A stretch of 41,695 nt of DNA from a bacterium. Lineage in GTDB: Bacteria > JAJVIF01. Positions 15,843-24,169 of the stretch are shown here, in pieces. Made by a program: the position numbers and the translations under genes. The DNA is taken from the NCBI GenBank assembly GCA_022072165.1, contig JAJVIF010000002.1, positions 388,358-430,052 on the forward strand. Direction: 5' to 3'. Within the stretch, counting starts at the first letter, position 1. Every line of letters starts with the position of its first letter. Below the pieces are notes generated by a model that saw only the letters and a program-made list of their open reading frames with translations, was not told the origin of the DNA and made no database searches.

Positions 15843-16797
15843 GAGCAGTCTCCCTGAGGGCCGCGATGGTCGCGGTGAGTGCGGCAGCATCGACGGTAGT
15901 GTGGCAGGTTACCGGATGGTCTTTCCAGCCCCGCTTCAGCATGTTGCTCAGGACGCTTCCAGCGCCCAGTTCGATGAACGTATCGCAGCCCAGCGCGAGC
16001 AACTGATCGCAGCACGCGGTCCAGCGGACCGGGGCCGTAATCTGTCGAATCCCCAGATCGTGGACCCGCGCCGCGTCCTGATTGGGGGTCGCTTCAAGAT
16101 TGGTCACAATCGGGAAAGCCAGCGGATGAATGGTGATTTTCGCAAAGCGGTCGGCGAACCGATCCTGCGCCGGCTGCATCAATGGCGAATGGAAAGGCGC
16201 GGAAACCTCGAGCGGAATCACCTTACGGATCCCGTGCTCTGCTGCCAGGAGCCGGGCGCGCTCGACTGCAGCCGCACTCCCGGAAATCACGACCTGACCA
16301 GGTCCGTTGAAATTCGCGAGGGCCAGGACCCCGTGGGCTCCTTCAGCCTGGACCGCAGCGACCAGCGCTTCCACCGCCGGAGCCTCCGCAAGACAGGCCG
16401 CCATCGCCCCTTCCCCGACTGGGACCGCTTCCTGCATGTAGGCTCCCCGATCCCGCACCAGGGGGACCGCCTCTTCCAGTGTCAGGGCGCCAGCGGCGGT
16501 CAGGGCAGAAAACTCCCCCAGGGAGTGACCAGCAGCGGCGGTGATGGTGAGGTCCGGCAGCGCTTCCCGGAGGGCGGCCCAGGCCATCGTGCTGACTGTC
16601 AGGAGTGCAGGCTGAGCATTGGTGGTCCGGGTGAGGAGGTCCTGCGGTCCGGTAGCCAGGAGGGTCGCGAGACCCCCGCCAAAGGCGGCATCGGCGCGGG
16701 CCAGGATGTCGGCGGCGGCGGCGGAGGCGGCAGCGAGGTCCTGGCCCATGCCGACCACCTGGGATCCCTGTCCGGGGAAGAGAAGGGCGATTCGCAT
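15835..16797 (-). CDS. fabD: malonyl-CoA:ACP transacylase
   Basis: A 320-aa enzyme that loads malonate from CoA onto acyl carrier protein. It begins at the canonical FPGQGSQ motif (residues 7-13). The active-site Ser92 is in GHSLGE and the catalytic His203 is in APFHSPLM. The start at 16797 fits the family length; the frame remains open upstream but that part is unlike FabD. An AATAAT -10 box lies 7 nt before the ATG. fabG follows with an 8-bp overlap, so fabD-fabG form a two-gene fatty acid synthesis operon. No acpP or fabF is in this window. Confidence 0.95.
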   Translation of the reverse strand: MRIALLFPGQGSQVVGMGQDLAAASAAAADILARADAAFGGGLATLLATGPQDLLTRTTNAQPALLTVSTMAWAALREALPDLTITAAAGHSLGEFSALTAAGALTLEEAVPLVRDRGAYMQEAVPVGEGAMAACLAEAPAVEALVAAVQAEGAHGVLALANFNGPGQVVISGSAAAVERARLLAAEHGIRKVIPLEVSAPFHSPLMQPAQDRFADRFAKITIHPLAFPIVTNLEATPNQDAARVHDLGIRQITAPVRWTACCDQLLALGCDTFIELGAGSVLSNMLKRGWKDHPVTCHTTVDAAALTATIAALRETAHV

Positions 16798-16804
16798 AGG
16801 CGGC

Positions 16805-16810
16805 ATTATT
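16805..16810 (-). promoter_or_regulatory. -10 box (AATAAT) of a leaderless-type promoter for fabD
   Basis: On the minus strand AATAAT ends 7 nt before the fabD ATG at 16797, with no Shine-Dalgarno sequence between. The same spacing is seen at several other genes in the window. Confidence 0.45.
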
Positions 16811-16932
16811 CCATTGACCGCCTGATTTGCATCCCGCTCACACTCCGAGATTTTTGCCACAACGGGGCGACTTTCTGCCTCGATACACGATATTAGAAAA
16901 GCGCCATGTGCCAGCATGACGGGAGGTCCTAG

Positions 16933-17781
16933 GTGCCCCGTACGACCGAGCGTGAATTGCGGACGATGGAGGCCTGGTCCTACCGGGTGCATCAGGCGCA
17001 TGCCCTGGTCCGGGAACGGCTATCGTCGGTCGATCACGGGCGACATGTGGATGAACTGCGCCGCCTGCTGGTCCGACGGTACCTGGTGATTCCCTTTCTG
17101 GAGCTTGAGAACGCATTTATTCTGGCGACTGACTCCACGCCGGCTGACCTGGCCTCGGCGGTCTCCTCCACCCTGGATGAGCGACCGACCGAGTTTCTGC
17201 CCCCGGCCTTTCGCCGGATCCACGAAGGGGGCTGGCTCGCGGGTCCCGGCTCTGCCGCGACCCTCTCGGAGCATCTCTTCGCCCTCCCCCCTGAAGAACG
17301 GGCAGCAATCGAGCGACTGCTCGAAGACCTCACATCCGCCCCATTGCGCCTCCCGGTGACACGCCCACTGACTCCGCCGACTGAGCCGGACCCGGAGCCC
17401 ATCCTGACGTCAGCCCAGCTGGCGGAGCGGGCAGCGATGGGGCTGACTGCCCCACCAGACACCGACAGCCTCCCGCGATCCGCGTCGCTGACTGCAGCGC
17501 AACGGATTCTGGTGGTCTATATCCAGGAGCGGGGGCGTCAGCGCTTCGACATGATCCAGGCGACCCTCTTCAAGGGGCTCAAGCTCCTTCCTGCCTTTGG
17601 ATGCGAACGCCTTTGGCTCTATGCGCAGGGGGGCTTCGATGTGGATTACGAACGGGACCTGAGCACGACCCGGGAGTTTGAGCAGGAGGGGGAGCGGTTC
17701 TACACACGGGTCGCTTTCCTCTCGCCCTTCGATGTCGCGATGCACCTGCTGGAGACCGCGGGCCGCCCCGAAAACAGCTGA
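16933..17781 (+). CDS. conserved-looking cytoplasmic protein of unknown function
   Basis: A 282-aa protein that I do not recognise. The GTG start at 16933 has an excellent Shine-Dalgarno sequence (GGGAGG at 16921-16926, 6-nt spacing). The N-terminal 75 residues are helical and basic (RELRTMEAWSYRVHQAHALV), the middle is Pro-rich (about residues 140-180), and the C-terminal 100 residues look like a folded domain (AAQRILVVYIQERGRQRFDMI, then FGCERLWLYAQGGFDVDYERD). No signal peptide or membrane helix is seen. It is divergent from fabD and 36 bp upstream of pyrE, which has its own -10 box. Confidence 0.7.
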   Translation: MPRTTERELRTMEAWSYRVHQAHALVRERLSSVDHGRHVDELRRLLVRRYLVIPFLELENAFILATDSTPADLASAVSSTLDERPTEFLPPAFRRIHEGGWLAGPGSAATLSEHLFALPPEERAAIERLLEDLTSAPLRLPVTRPLTPPTEPDPEPILTSAQLAERAAMGLTAPPDTDSLPRSASLTAAQRILVVYIQERGRQRFDMIQATLFKGLKLLPAFGCERLWLYAQGGFDVDYERDLSTTREFEQEGERFYTRVAFLSPFDVAMHLLETAGRPENS

Positions 17782-17803
17782 CCTGCGTGTTCGTCGGCCC
17801 ACG

Positions 17804-17809
17804 TATGAT
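17804..17809 (+). promoter_or_regulatory. -10 box (TATGAT) of a leaderless-type promoter for pyrE
   Basis: TATGAT ends 8 nt before ATG 17818 and no Shine-Dalgarno sequence is present. Confidence 0.5.
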
Positions 17810-17817
17810 GCCCCGTC

Positions 17818-18369
17818 ATGGGATCCCTCACCGCACTGCGTGACCTCATCCAGCAGCAGGCTTTGCTGGCCGGTCAGTTCACCCTGAAATCAGGTGCCAT
17901 CAGTCCGTACTACTTTGATTTGCGGCGCGTAACCCTCGCTGCAACTGGCGCACGGCTCATCGGGCAGGCGTTGTGGGAGCACTGTCGCCAGACCTCCGCT
18001 GATGCCGTCGCGGGGCCCGCCACCGCTGCCATCCCCCTCATCACCGCCACGCTGGTCGCAGCGGCTGAAGCTCATGCGGGAGACTTCCGGGGGGGTTATG
18101 TCCGGTCGGAAGCCAAGGGACATGGCACAGGGCAACGCCTCGAAGGACCGATTCAGCCCGGCGACCGCGTCCTCCTGGTGGAAGACACGGTCACCAGCGG
18201 CGGCTCGCTACTCGACACCGCCGCTGTCCTGCAGGAGGCCGGCTGCACCATCGTCGGCGCGGTCTGGCTGGTCGACCGGGGAGCCGGGGGCCTCGACGCG
18301 GTCCGGCAGGCGGGCATCGCGGCGACCTCCCTCTTCACACTCGAGGACTTCGACCTGCCAACCGCGTAA
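17818..18369 (+). CDS. pyrE: orotate phosphoribosyltransferase
   Basis: A 183-aa enzyme that joins orotate to PRPP, giving orotidine 5-monophosphate in pyrimidine synthesis. The type I phosphoribosyltransferase signature VLLVEDTVTSGGSLL (residues about 120-134) binds PRPP. The orotate loop FTLKSGAISPYYFDLR (about 22-37) and the flexible catalytic loop RSEAKGHGTGQ (about 98-108) are both present. The length is normal for short bacterial PyrE. The next gene starts 10 bp after the stop codon; its candidate -10 box overlaps this gene's TAA. Confidence 0.95.
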   Translation: MGSLTALRDLIQQQALLAGQFTLKSGAISPYYFDLRRVTLAATGARLIGQALWEHCRQTSADAVAGPATAAIPLITATLVAAAEAHAGDFRGGYVRSEAKGHGTGQRLEGPIQPGDRVLLVEDTVTSGGSLLDTAAVLQEAGCTIVGAVWLVDRGAGGLDAVRQAGIAATSLFTLEDFDLPTA

Positions 18370-18372
18370 AAT
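18367..18372 (+). promoter_or_regulatory. candidate -10 box (TAAAAT) overlapping the pyrE stop codon
   Basis: TAAAAT ends 7 nt before GTG 18380. There is no Shine-Dalgarno sequence, so either a leaderless transcript or coupling with pyrE would be needed for translation. Confidence 0.35.
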
Positions 18373-18379
18373 CCCCAGC

Positions 18380-19390
18380 GTGCCCCCCACGGAGTCCACC
18401 GAACAGGCGCTGGGACGCTGGCAGCGGCTGGAATCGCTGCTGGGAGCGGCGGAGTCGGATATCCGCGTGCTGGGGGCTGATGAATTGCGGGAACTGGCAC
18501 GACTCTATCGTCTCTCCAGCCTCGACCTCGCCCGGCATCAGCAACGCCGGACCCCCGGTCCGGTGATCCCGTATCTCAATGGCCTGGTCCTGCGCGGACA
18601 ACGGGTGATCTACGCGCGTCAGCGGTCAGTGATTCGCTGGCGCGGACTTTGGGACCTGCTAGCCTTCGATTTCCCCCGGACTCTCATGGCAGAACGCCGA
18701 CTGTTCGCCATCACCTCACTATGGTTCGCGCTCTGTGCCGTCGGGGGCTATGCGGCTATGGCGCATGACCCGGCCTGGATGCGGAGTCTCTTCCCGGAAC
18801 TCTTCACGCTCTTTGAGATGGAGGGCTACGGCAGTCAGATCGACCCCTCCGCCCTGGCATCGGGCAACATCTCCCCCGGGACAAACGCGAAGGCGAGCGC
18901 GTATATCGCAGCGAACAACATCCGGGTCAGCATCCTGGCCTATGGTCTCGGGGCGGCGCTGGGGGTCGGAACGCTGTACCTGCTGGCGATGAACGGGGCC
19001 TTGCTGGGAGCAGTCTCCTGGTTTTACCTGGGTCGCGACGCCCGCTTTCAGGAATATTTCTACGCGGGGATCCTGCCGCATGGGGTCTGGGAGCTGACCG
19101 CCATCGCCATTAGCGCTACGGCCGGACTGATGCTCGCGCGGGCCGTGCTGTTTCCCGGTGAAGAGCGACGGGCTGCGGCCTTGCGGCAGGCCGCCCGCCG
19201 GACGCTTCCGCTGGTGGGTGGCGTCATCTTCATGCTCCTGGTGGCCGGGGTGATCGAAGGCTATGTGACGCCCGCCGCGATTTCATCGGAGGCGAAGGTC
19301 CTGACCGGCGTGGGGAGCGGGGTCCTCTTCGTGCTGTATATCCTGATCGCGGGGCGTCCCATGCCACAGCCGACAGGGAGCGCATCGTAA
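18380..19390 (+). CDS. SpoIIM-family integral membrane protein
   Basis: A 336-aa membrane protein of the stage II sporulation protein M family (DUF95), widespread also in non-sporulating bacteria. The cytoplasmic N-terminus (about 100 residues) is helical. It is followed by a first membrane helix (FAITSLWFALCAVGGYAAM) and a large loop. The family core comes next: NNIRVSILAYGLGAALGVGTLYLLAMNGALLG, the conserved LPHGVWELTAIAISATAGL, and a last pair of helices including GVIEGYVTP. GTG 18380 is chosen as the first start after pyrE; the longer frame overlaps pyrE entirely. lnt starts 1 bp after its stop, so the two are probably co-translated. The physiological role in this organism is unknown. Confidence 0.82.
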   Translation: MPPTESTEQALGRWQRLESLLGAAESDIRVLGADELRELARLYRLSSLDLARHQQRRTPGPVIPYLNGLVLRGQRVIYARQRSVIRWRGLWDLLAFDFPRTLMAERRLFAITSLWFALCAVGGYAAMAHDPAWMRSLFPELFTLFEMEGYGSQIDPSALASGNISPGTNAKASAYIAANNIRVSILAYGLGAALGVGTLYLLAMNGALLGAVSWFYLGRDARFQEYFYAGILPHGVWELTAIAISATAGLMLARAVLFPGEERRAAALRQAARRTLPLVGGVIFMLLVAGVIEGYVTPAAISSEAKVLTGVGSGVLFVLYILIAGRPMPQPTGSAS

Positions 19391-19391
19391 G

Positions 19392-21182
19392 ATGCTGCGC
19401 ACTATGCCGCCCCTCGCCGATCTGCTGCACTACGCCCTGCGCGGGTCATTGGCCCTGCTGTCAGGGACGCTCCTGGCGGCGGCACTGAACACCGAGATGC
19501 CCCTCTGGCCGCTGATGCTCTGCGGGCTGCTCCCTCTGCTCTACGCCATCCGGCATGTCCGTCCGCTGGAAGCAACCTGCTACGGCCTGATCACTTTTTG
19601 GTGGTACCTGACAGTCAGTGTCTGGTGGCTCTCACAGTTCGGCCCAGACAAGGCGATTTCCCTCTGTTTCATGGAGGGGATGGCGTATGCCATCGCCATC
19701 GGGCTCTTTAGCTGGCTGCGACATCGCTTCCGTGGTGATGTCTATGGTCTGCTCCTCCCGGCCTGCCTGGTGCTGGTGGACTTCAAACGGAATCTGGGAC
19801 TCTGGGCTTTCCCCTGGCCGATGCTGGGACATGCCCTGGTCTATCAGCCCGTCCTGCTGCAGTCGGCAGCGGTGATCGGCGTCATGGGGCTGTCGTTTGT
19901 CTGCATGTGGTGCAATGCGGTCCTGGCGCGACTCCTGTTCGAGGAAGTCCGGCCCCCCGCGGCGCGCTGGCGCGAGGTCCGCCCCTTTATGCTGGTCTTG
20001 CTCTGGATGGGGGCCTATGGTCAGTACAGTCTCCTCGCCGCACCGTACATCGAAAGGCGTCAGGAAGCCTTCCCGGCGACTGTCGTGCAGCGTGTGGAGG
20101 GGACCCTCTCCCGATGGCACGACACCTTCATCATGCGGGCTTTAGATGAATACGATGCCCTCACGCGAGAGCAATTGCAGCTTATGGGGATCCTGCCGCT
20201 GCCACCGGGCACGGTGGGACCGCCGGTCCCTCGGCCTGAGCTTCCCCCGGGACTCATCGTCTGGCCGGAGAACGCAGTCCCGAAATCGGCGCAGGGGGGA
20301 CAGGCGGTTATCGACTCCCGCATTCAGCGCCTCGTGAATGAGAGCGGCTCCGTCTTGGTGATGGGGACCTTTGCCCGGGTCCCGGTCGGCTCCCCGGAGC
20401 CGGGGAGTCCGGAAGCGTTGCCGCTAACCACAGAGCGCGTCAAGGAATACGGCGCGCTGGAACTCGCGGGCGAGGAAATGGACGCTTACAACAGCATCGA
20501 GATCCGGGTACCGGGAGCATCGGAAGCGCTGGGCATTACGAGCAAGTACCACCTGGTCCCCTTTGGGGAGAGCGTCCCGATGAAACGGTACCTGTCGATT
20601 GTCGATAACCCCTGGGGGCGCGGGAAGAATGTTACGGCCTCCCGACGACTGGCTCCCTTCGAGACCCCCATCGGAGAAGTCGGCGTCGTGGTCTGCTACG
20701 AGTCGCTCTTTGCGCCGCTGGTCCGCTCGCTGGTTCGCCAGGGGGCAGAGGTATTGGTGCTGGCCAGTAACACGAGCTGGTTCGGGAAGCATGTCGATGC
20801 CACCTATCAGCACGCCTACTACGACCGGGCTCGGGCCGTGGAAAACCGGATCCCGTTCGTACGGGCCGCCACAACCGGTGTCAGCAGCATCATCGACCCC
20901 TGGGGTCGCGAACTCGCCATCACCGAGCCTTTCGAGGGGCGTCGGCTCGATGGCGAAGTCGCCAGGACCGAAGGAGCCGCCCGGACCGCGTTCATCCGCA
21001 AGCGCTTCGGCACCAGCGTCTACACCGTCCTGGGTGACTGGGTCGCGACCCTGAGCCTCTTCGGCATCCTGGGGGCGTTACTGGAAGTCTGGTTCCCCGG
21101 CTGGTACCTGGCCCTGACCCGTCGCTATGGCCCCCGCCTGACCGGCCAGTCCCTGCCATCACCTGAACCGGCCTTCCGGTAG
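19392..21182 (+). CDS. lnt: apolipoprotein N-acyltransferase
   Basis: A 596-aa inner-membrane enzyme that adds the third acyl chain to the N-terminal cysteine of lipoproteins, the last step of maturation in diderm bacteria. About six to seven N-terminal membrane helices precede a periplasmic nitrilase-like domain. The catalytic triad is visible: Glu293 in VWPENAVP, Lys385 in SKYHLVPFGE and Cys435 in VVVCYES. The NTSWFG motif follows, and one C-terminal membrane helix closes the protein. It is longer than typical Lnt (about 510 residues) because of an extended loop near residues 255-285 and another near 330-365. The gene starts 1 bp after the SpoIIM-family stop. Its presence fits the many lipoproteins encoded in this window. 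Confidence 0.93.
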   Translation: MLRTMPPLADLLHYALRGSLALLSGTLLAAALNTEMPLWPLMLCGLLPLLYAIRHVRPLEATCYGLITFWWYLTVSVWWLSQFGPDKAISLCFMEGMAYAIAIGLFSWLRHRFRGDVYGLLLPACLVLVDFKRNLGLWAFPWPMLGHALVYQPVLLQSAAVIGVMGLSFVCMWCNAVLARLLFEEVRPPAARWREVRPFMLVLLWMGAYGQYSLLAAPYIERRQEAFPATVVQRVEGTLSRWHDTFIMRALDEYDALTREQLQLMGILPLPPGTVGPPVPRPELPPGLIVWPENAVPKSAQGGQAVIDSRIQRLVNESGSVLVMGTFARVPVGSPEPGSPEALPLTTERVKEYGALELAGEEMDAYNSIEIRVPGASEALGITSKYHLVPFGESVPMKRYLSIVDNPWGRGKNVTASRRLAPFETPIGEVGVVVCYESLFAPLVRSLVRQGAEVLVLASNTSWFGKHVDATYQHAYYDRARAVENRIPFVRAATTGVSSIIDPWGRELAITEPFEGRRLDGEVARTEGAARTAFIRKRFGTSVYTVLGDWVATLSLFGILGALLEVWFPGWYLALTRRYGPRLTGQSLPSPEPAFR

Positions 21183-21206
21183 CTGGGTCCTGAACTGGCA
21201 GACCGG

Positions 21207-21212
21207 TACAAT
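21207..21212 (+). promoter_or_regulatory. -10 box (TACAAT) of a leaderless-type promoter
   Basis: TACAAT ends 5 nt before ATG 21218; a second ATG follows directly at 21221. No Shine-Dalgarno sequence is present. Confidence 0.5.
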
Positions 21213-21217
21213 CTCTC

Positions 21218-22411
21218 ATGATGGTCGAGGGACTCCCATCGCCAGGACCTGCCCACCCCGACGAGCCTGTCGTGCCTGCGGAGCCTGACATGATCCGGAC
21301 GGTGCTCACCGCCGCCGGCATCCCCACGATTCCCGCGCATCCGGATCAACTGGCCGTCCCGGAAGCCACGGCTGCCGTGGAGCCTGCGCCCTCCCCGGCC
21401 GCACCTCATGCCGTCCCAGAGCCGGCACCAGCGCTCATCGCCCCGCCACCAGCTCCCGCAACCGCTCCAATGACAGCGATGCCTGAGGACGTGCCTCTGG
21501 CGCTGCGCCTGCCAGCGATCCAGGCGGCCCTTCTTTACTTCGCCACCTACGCACCCTGGACCATTGCGTTCGCTGCACTGCTCCCCTTTACGGTGCGTCC
21601 GGTGGAAATCGGCGACTGGTGGGGTCCCTATCTGCTGGCGTGGCTGGCCTGCTTCCTGGGGACCAGTGTCGCGATGTATAGCCAGGCCCTGATCGGCTTC
21701 GGGCAGCCAGGGCGACGTCCGGTGGCCATGATCGGCGCGTTTTTCTTCGCCGCGATGCTCTTCGCTGCCACGTCCTGGTGGATGCGGGAAGCGGACCTCT
21801 ACAACGCCCCGGCGTGGATCCTGGTGAATACGCTGGCGCTGCTCGCGGCTGCCTCCGCTGCTGGCTATGCCATTGCCCGGGAGATTCAGCAGTCCGGGCA
21901 TCTCATTGCGGTCGCGCTGGTGGGCGTGACTGTCGACATGTGGTCAGTGTTCCAAGGGCCGAGCAAGCAGATCGCGTCATCGGTCATTGATGCCGTCGAG
22001 CGGGGGGTATACACCGGGGAAGTCGCCCCTCCCTGGATCTCGTTCCTGCTCATGCGCTTTCCGGTGCCGGGAGTCCCGGAGATTCAGGCGATGATGGGAG
22101 TCGGGGATGTCGTGTTCCTCGCCTTTTTCTTCGGTTGCGTGGTGCGATTCGGGCTGCCACCGATGCTCAACTTTGTCGGGTTGACCCTGGGAGTCGTGGG
22201 GTCGATGCTGCTGGTGAACATCCTCCACGCACTGTTTGCGATCCCGGCGATCCCGGCGCTGCCGATCATTGCGCCTCTCTTTATCCTGCTGAATGCCGGT
22301 CACCTCCGGATGGACGCACGAGAATGGCGCGTTACGCTGGTGTTTGTGGGGCTGCTACTGATGGCGATTCTGGCCATGACCGCCATGCGGCTCCTCCCGG
22401 CGGCCGCCTGA
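21218..22411 (+). CDS. putative presenilin/SPP-like GxGD intramembrane aspartyl protease
   Basis: A 397-aa polytopic membrane protein with a Pro/Ala-rich, probably disordered cytoplasmic N-terminus of about 95 residues and about nine membrane helices. Three sequence marks match the presenilin / signal peptide peptidase clan in the right order. These are an Asp inside a membrane helix followed by an archaeal-presenilin-like segment (VTVDMWSVFQG, Asp240), a GxGD motif in the next helix (MMGVGDVVFLAFF, Asp297), and a Pro-Ala-Leu motif before the last helices (AIPALPII, residues 346-348). In the known family the two Asp residues are catalytic and PAL shapes the active site. The Tyr that usually precedes the first Asp is Val here. 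Identification is by motif and topology only; substrates are unknown. Confidence 0.72.
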   Translation: MMVEGLPSPGPAHPDEPVVPAEPDMIRTVLTAAGIPTIPAHPDQLAVPEATAAVEPAPSPAAPHAVPEPAPALIAPPPAPATAPMTAMPEDVPLALRLPAIQAALLYFATYAPWTIAFAALLPFTVRPVEIGDWWGPYLLAWLACFLGTSVAMYSQALIGFGQPGRRPVAMIGAFFFAAMLFAATSWWMREADLYNAPAWILVNTLALLAAASAAGYAIAREIQQSGHLIAVALVGVTVDMWSVFQGPSKQIASSVIDAVERGVYTGEVAPPWISFLLMRFPVPGVPEIQAMMGVGDVVFLAFFFGCVVRFGLPPMLNFVGLTLGVVGSMLLVNILHALFAIPAIPALPIIAPLFILLNAGHLRMDAREWRVTLVFVGLLLMAILAMTAMRLLPAAA

Positions 22412-22518
22412 TGCCCCCAGCCTGATCCTTCTTCCTCTCCTGACAGGCACGATTTCGGGGCTCCGGGACGATAGTAGTCAGTGGTACCGGTCACACCCTG
22501 CGGAGGCACACAGCGACC

Positions 22519-23091
22519 ATGAAGACCCTTGCCCTGCGCTGGCTCATCGGCGGCCTCCTGTTGCTGGGCCTCGCCTGGGGCTGTGGCAGCGGTCCGAAGA
22601 AGGCCGACTCCACCAGTGCGCAGAAGGGGGTAGCCACCGTAGATGAGGAGGCGTATGTCCTCCCGCCCCTCTCAGAATTCGAGACGTTTCCCCAGAACAT
22701 TGCCGATGACATCCGCGCCAAATGTGCGATGCAGGGGTTTGTGCTGGATGAGCTGAAGCGGACCAAGGGCGCGCGACGCCAGAGCATCCTCGCCCGCTTC
22801 GGCGGGTCCACCGCCGGGATGCCACCGCAGGCCGAGGTCCTGGCGATGCTGCGACTCCTCGGCACCAATTTTGCCAATGTCGCCCGGATTGTCCTGGAGT
22901 TCCCCGGCGCTGGAGCCCCGGCCTATGTGGTTGCCAATGGGCATAAAGTGGAAGAGTACCTGGGGCCCCGCAGTGGCGAAACAAACGTTGATGAGTTTTG
23001 GCAGACCCTGGAGTTCGAAGTGACCCCGGAAGATGCCCCTATGCCCGCCGAGAGCACCAGCCAGGTCCCATCCGCGCCGCCGGTCTCCTGA
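22519..23091 (+). CDS. lipoprotein of unknown function
   Basis: A 190-aa putative lipoprotein. Residues 1-22 form a signal peptide ending in a lipobox (LAWGC), with Gly-Ser after the cysteine. The mature part has two conserved-looking segments, IADDIRAKCAMQGFVLDELKR and AMLRLLGTNFANVARIVLEF, then a Pro-rich C-terminal tail. I do not recognise a family. ATG 22519 has GGAGG 12 nt upstream. The gene converges on ftcD with only 12 bp between stop codons, so transcription from both sides meets here without a visible terminator. Confidence 0.72.
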   Translation: MKTLALRWLIGGLLLLGLAWGCGSGPKKADSTSAQKGVATVDEEAYVLPPLSEFETFPQNIADDIRAKCAMQGFVLDELKRTKGARRQSILARFGGSTAGMPPQAEVLAMLRLLGTNFANVARIVLEFPGAGAPAYVVANGHKVEEYLGPRSGETNVDEFWQTLEFEVTPEDAPMPAESTSQVPSAPPVS

Positions 23092-23103
23092 ACTGGTACG
23101 CCG

Positions 23104-24048
23104 CTAGCCCGACTCCGCCACGCGCTGGGCGATGCGCGCTTCCAGGACCCGATCCGGGGTCCAGTCCTTCAGGCGCAGGCGTCCGATGTCGTAGCCTACC
23201 GTGGCCGCTTCCGGAATGAGACCGATGAGTTCTGAGTGCCTGACTTTCACACCGGCCATGGTCGCCAGCCGTTCCACCCATTCGAACACCTTCTCCAGCG
23301 TAGTCTGTCGATAGTCCACCAGGTTGATACTGACCTGTACGCAGTCCTGGGCGGTGAGCCGGAATCCCAGCGCCCGGACTCCCGGTAAACCACCCGGAGC
23401 CGTTGCGCGGATACGTGCCGCAATCTGCCGGGCAACTGCCAGCTCATTGGTGTCGAGATGCACGTTGAACGCGATGAGGAAGAAGCGGACCCCGACCATG
23501 CAGGCTCCGGCAGTGGGGTGCAGGGCTTTGGGACCAAAGTCCGGGGTCCACTCCGGTTGCGTGATGAACTCCCGGAGAAACTCCCAGCCCCGGTTACGGA
23601 TGAACGAGAGCGGCGCTCTCTCAGGGCGCAGGGCTGCGGCGTCGTAGCAATAGACCGGAATCGAGAGTTCCTCGGCGATACGGGTGGCGAGGGCATGGGC
23701 CACGGGCACCAGATCCGCAAGGGTCGCCCCGCGAATCGGGATAAGGGGAACGACGTCCGCCACACCGATCCGGGGATGGACCCCCTGATGCTGCCGGATG
23801 TCCAGCTGTTCAGCGGCGGTCCGGACTCCGGCAAAAGCGCTCTGCAGCAGGGCATCGGTAGTGAAACTTACGGCGGTTACCACGGACCGATGGTGATCGG
23901 CATCGGCGGTTTCATCCAGCAGCAAGGTCTGCGGGACCGCCCCAATGGCACTGGCAATACGTTGCACTATCGCCAGGTTCCGGCCTTCAGCAAAGTTGGG
24001 GACCGTTTCAAACAGGGGCTGGGCGGGGTCGAGGAACGGCGAGGTCAT
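23104..24048 (-). CDS. ftcD: glutamate formimidoyltransferase
   Basis: A 314-aa enzyme that moves the formimino group from formiminoglutamate to tetrahydrofolate, the last step of one histidine-degradation route. The family is recognised from VPNFAEGRN (residues about 16-24), the DADHHRSVVT segment (about 49-58) with the His pair implicated in catalysis, HPRIGVADVVPLIPI, and the NVHLDTNELAVARQIAARIR segment. The start at 24048 is supported by a TACAAT box 8 nt upstream and by family length; the longer frame adds 22 unrelated residues. It is the formiminotransferase domain alone, without the cyclodeaminase. No hut genes are nearby, so its pathway partners lie elsewhere. Confidence 0.9.
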   Translation of the reverse strand: MTSPFLDPAQPLFETVPNFAEGRNLAIVQRIASAIGAVPQTLLLDETADADHHRSVVTAVSFTTDALLQSAFAGVRTAAEQLDIRQHQGVHPRIGVADVVPLIPIRGATLADLVPVAHALATRIAEELSIPVYCYDAAALRPERAPLSFIRNRGWEFLREFITQPEWTPDFGPKALHPTAGACMVGVRFFLIAFNVHLDTNELAVARQIAARIRATAPGGLPGVRALGFRLTAQDCVQVSINLVDYRQTTLEKVFEWVERLATMAGVKVRHSELIGLIPEAATVGYDIGRLRLKDWTPDRVLEARIAQRVAESG

Positions 24049-24056
24049 GGTCAGCG

Positions 24057-24062
24057 ATTGTA
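24057..24062 (-). promoter_or_regulatory. -10 box (TACAAT) of a leaderless-type promoter for ftcD
   Basis: On the minus strand TACAAT ends 8 nt before the ATG at 24048. There is no Shine-Dalgarno sequence and no clear -35 box. Confidence 0.5.
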
Positions 24063-24113
24063 GACCGCGGTGCCCAGAGCGCCTGATGCTCCTATGCCAG
24101 GCAGATAGCAGCA

Positions 24114-24135
24114 CGCCCCGGCAAACACCGGGGCG
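24114..24135 (-). terminator. hairpin downstream of the first metalloprotease lipoprotein gene
   Basis: A perfect 8-bp stem, CGCCCCGG (24114-24121) with CCGGGGCG (24128-24135), and a 6-nt loop, 35 bp past the stop of the gene at 24170. No T-run follows on the minus strand, so it may be a weak or factor-dependent terminator or an mRNA-stabilising hairpin. Confidence 0.45.
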
Positions 24136-24169
24136 CGGGAAAAAGGTGTCAGCGCAGGGCGATCCGCGC

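Noticed and set aside
18002-18379. Longer N-terminus for the SpoIIM-family protein inside pyrE
   Set aside because: It overlaps the conserved pyrE coding sequence in another frame and is Ser/Pro/Arg-rich, typical of a shadow frame.
24114-24135. Strong intrinsic terminator after paralogue 1
   Set aside because: The hairpin is good but no T-run follows on the minus strand, so only a weak call is kept.
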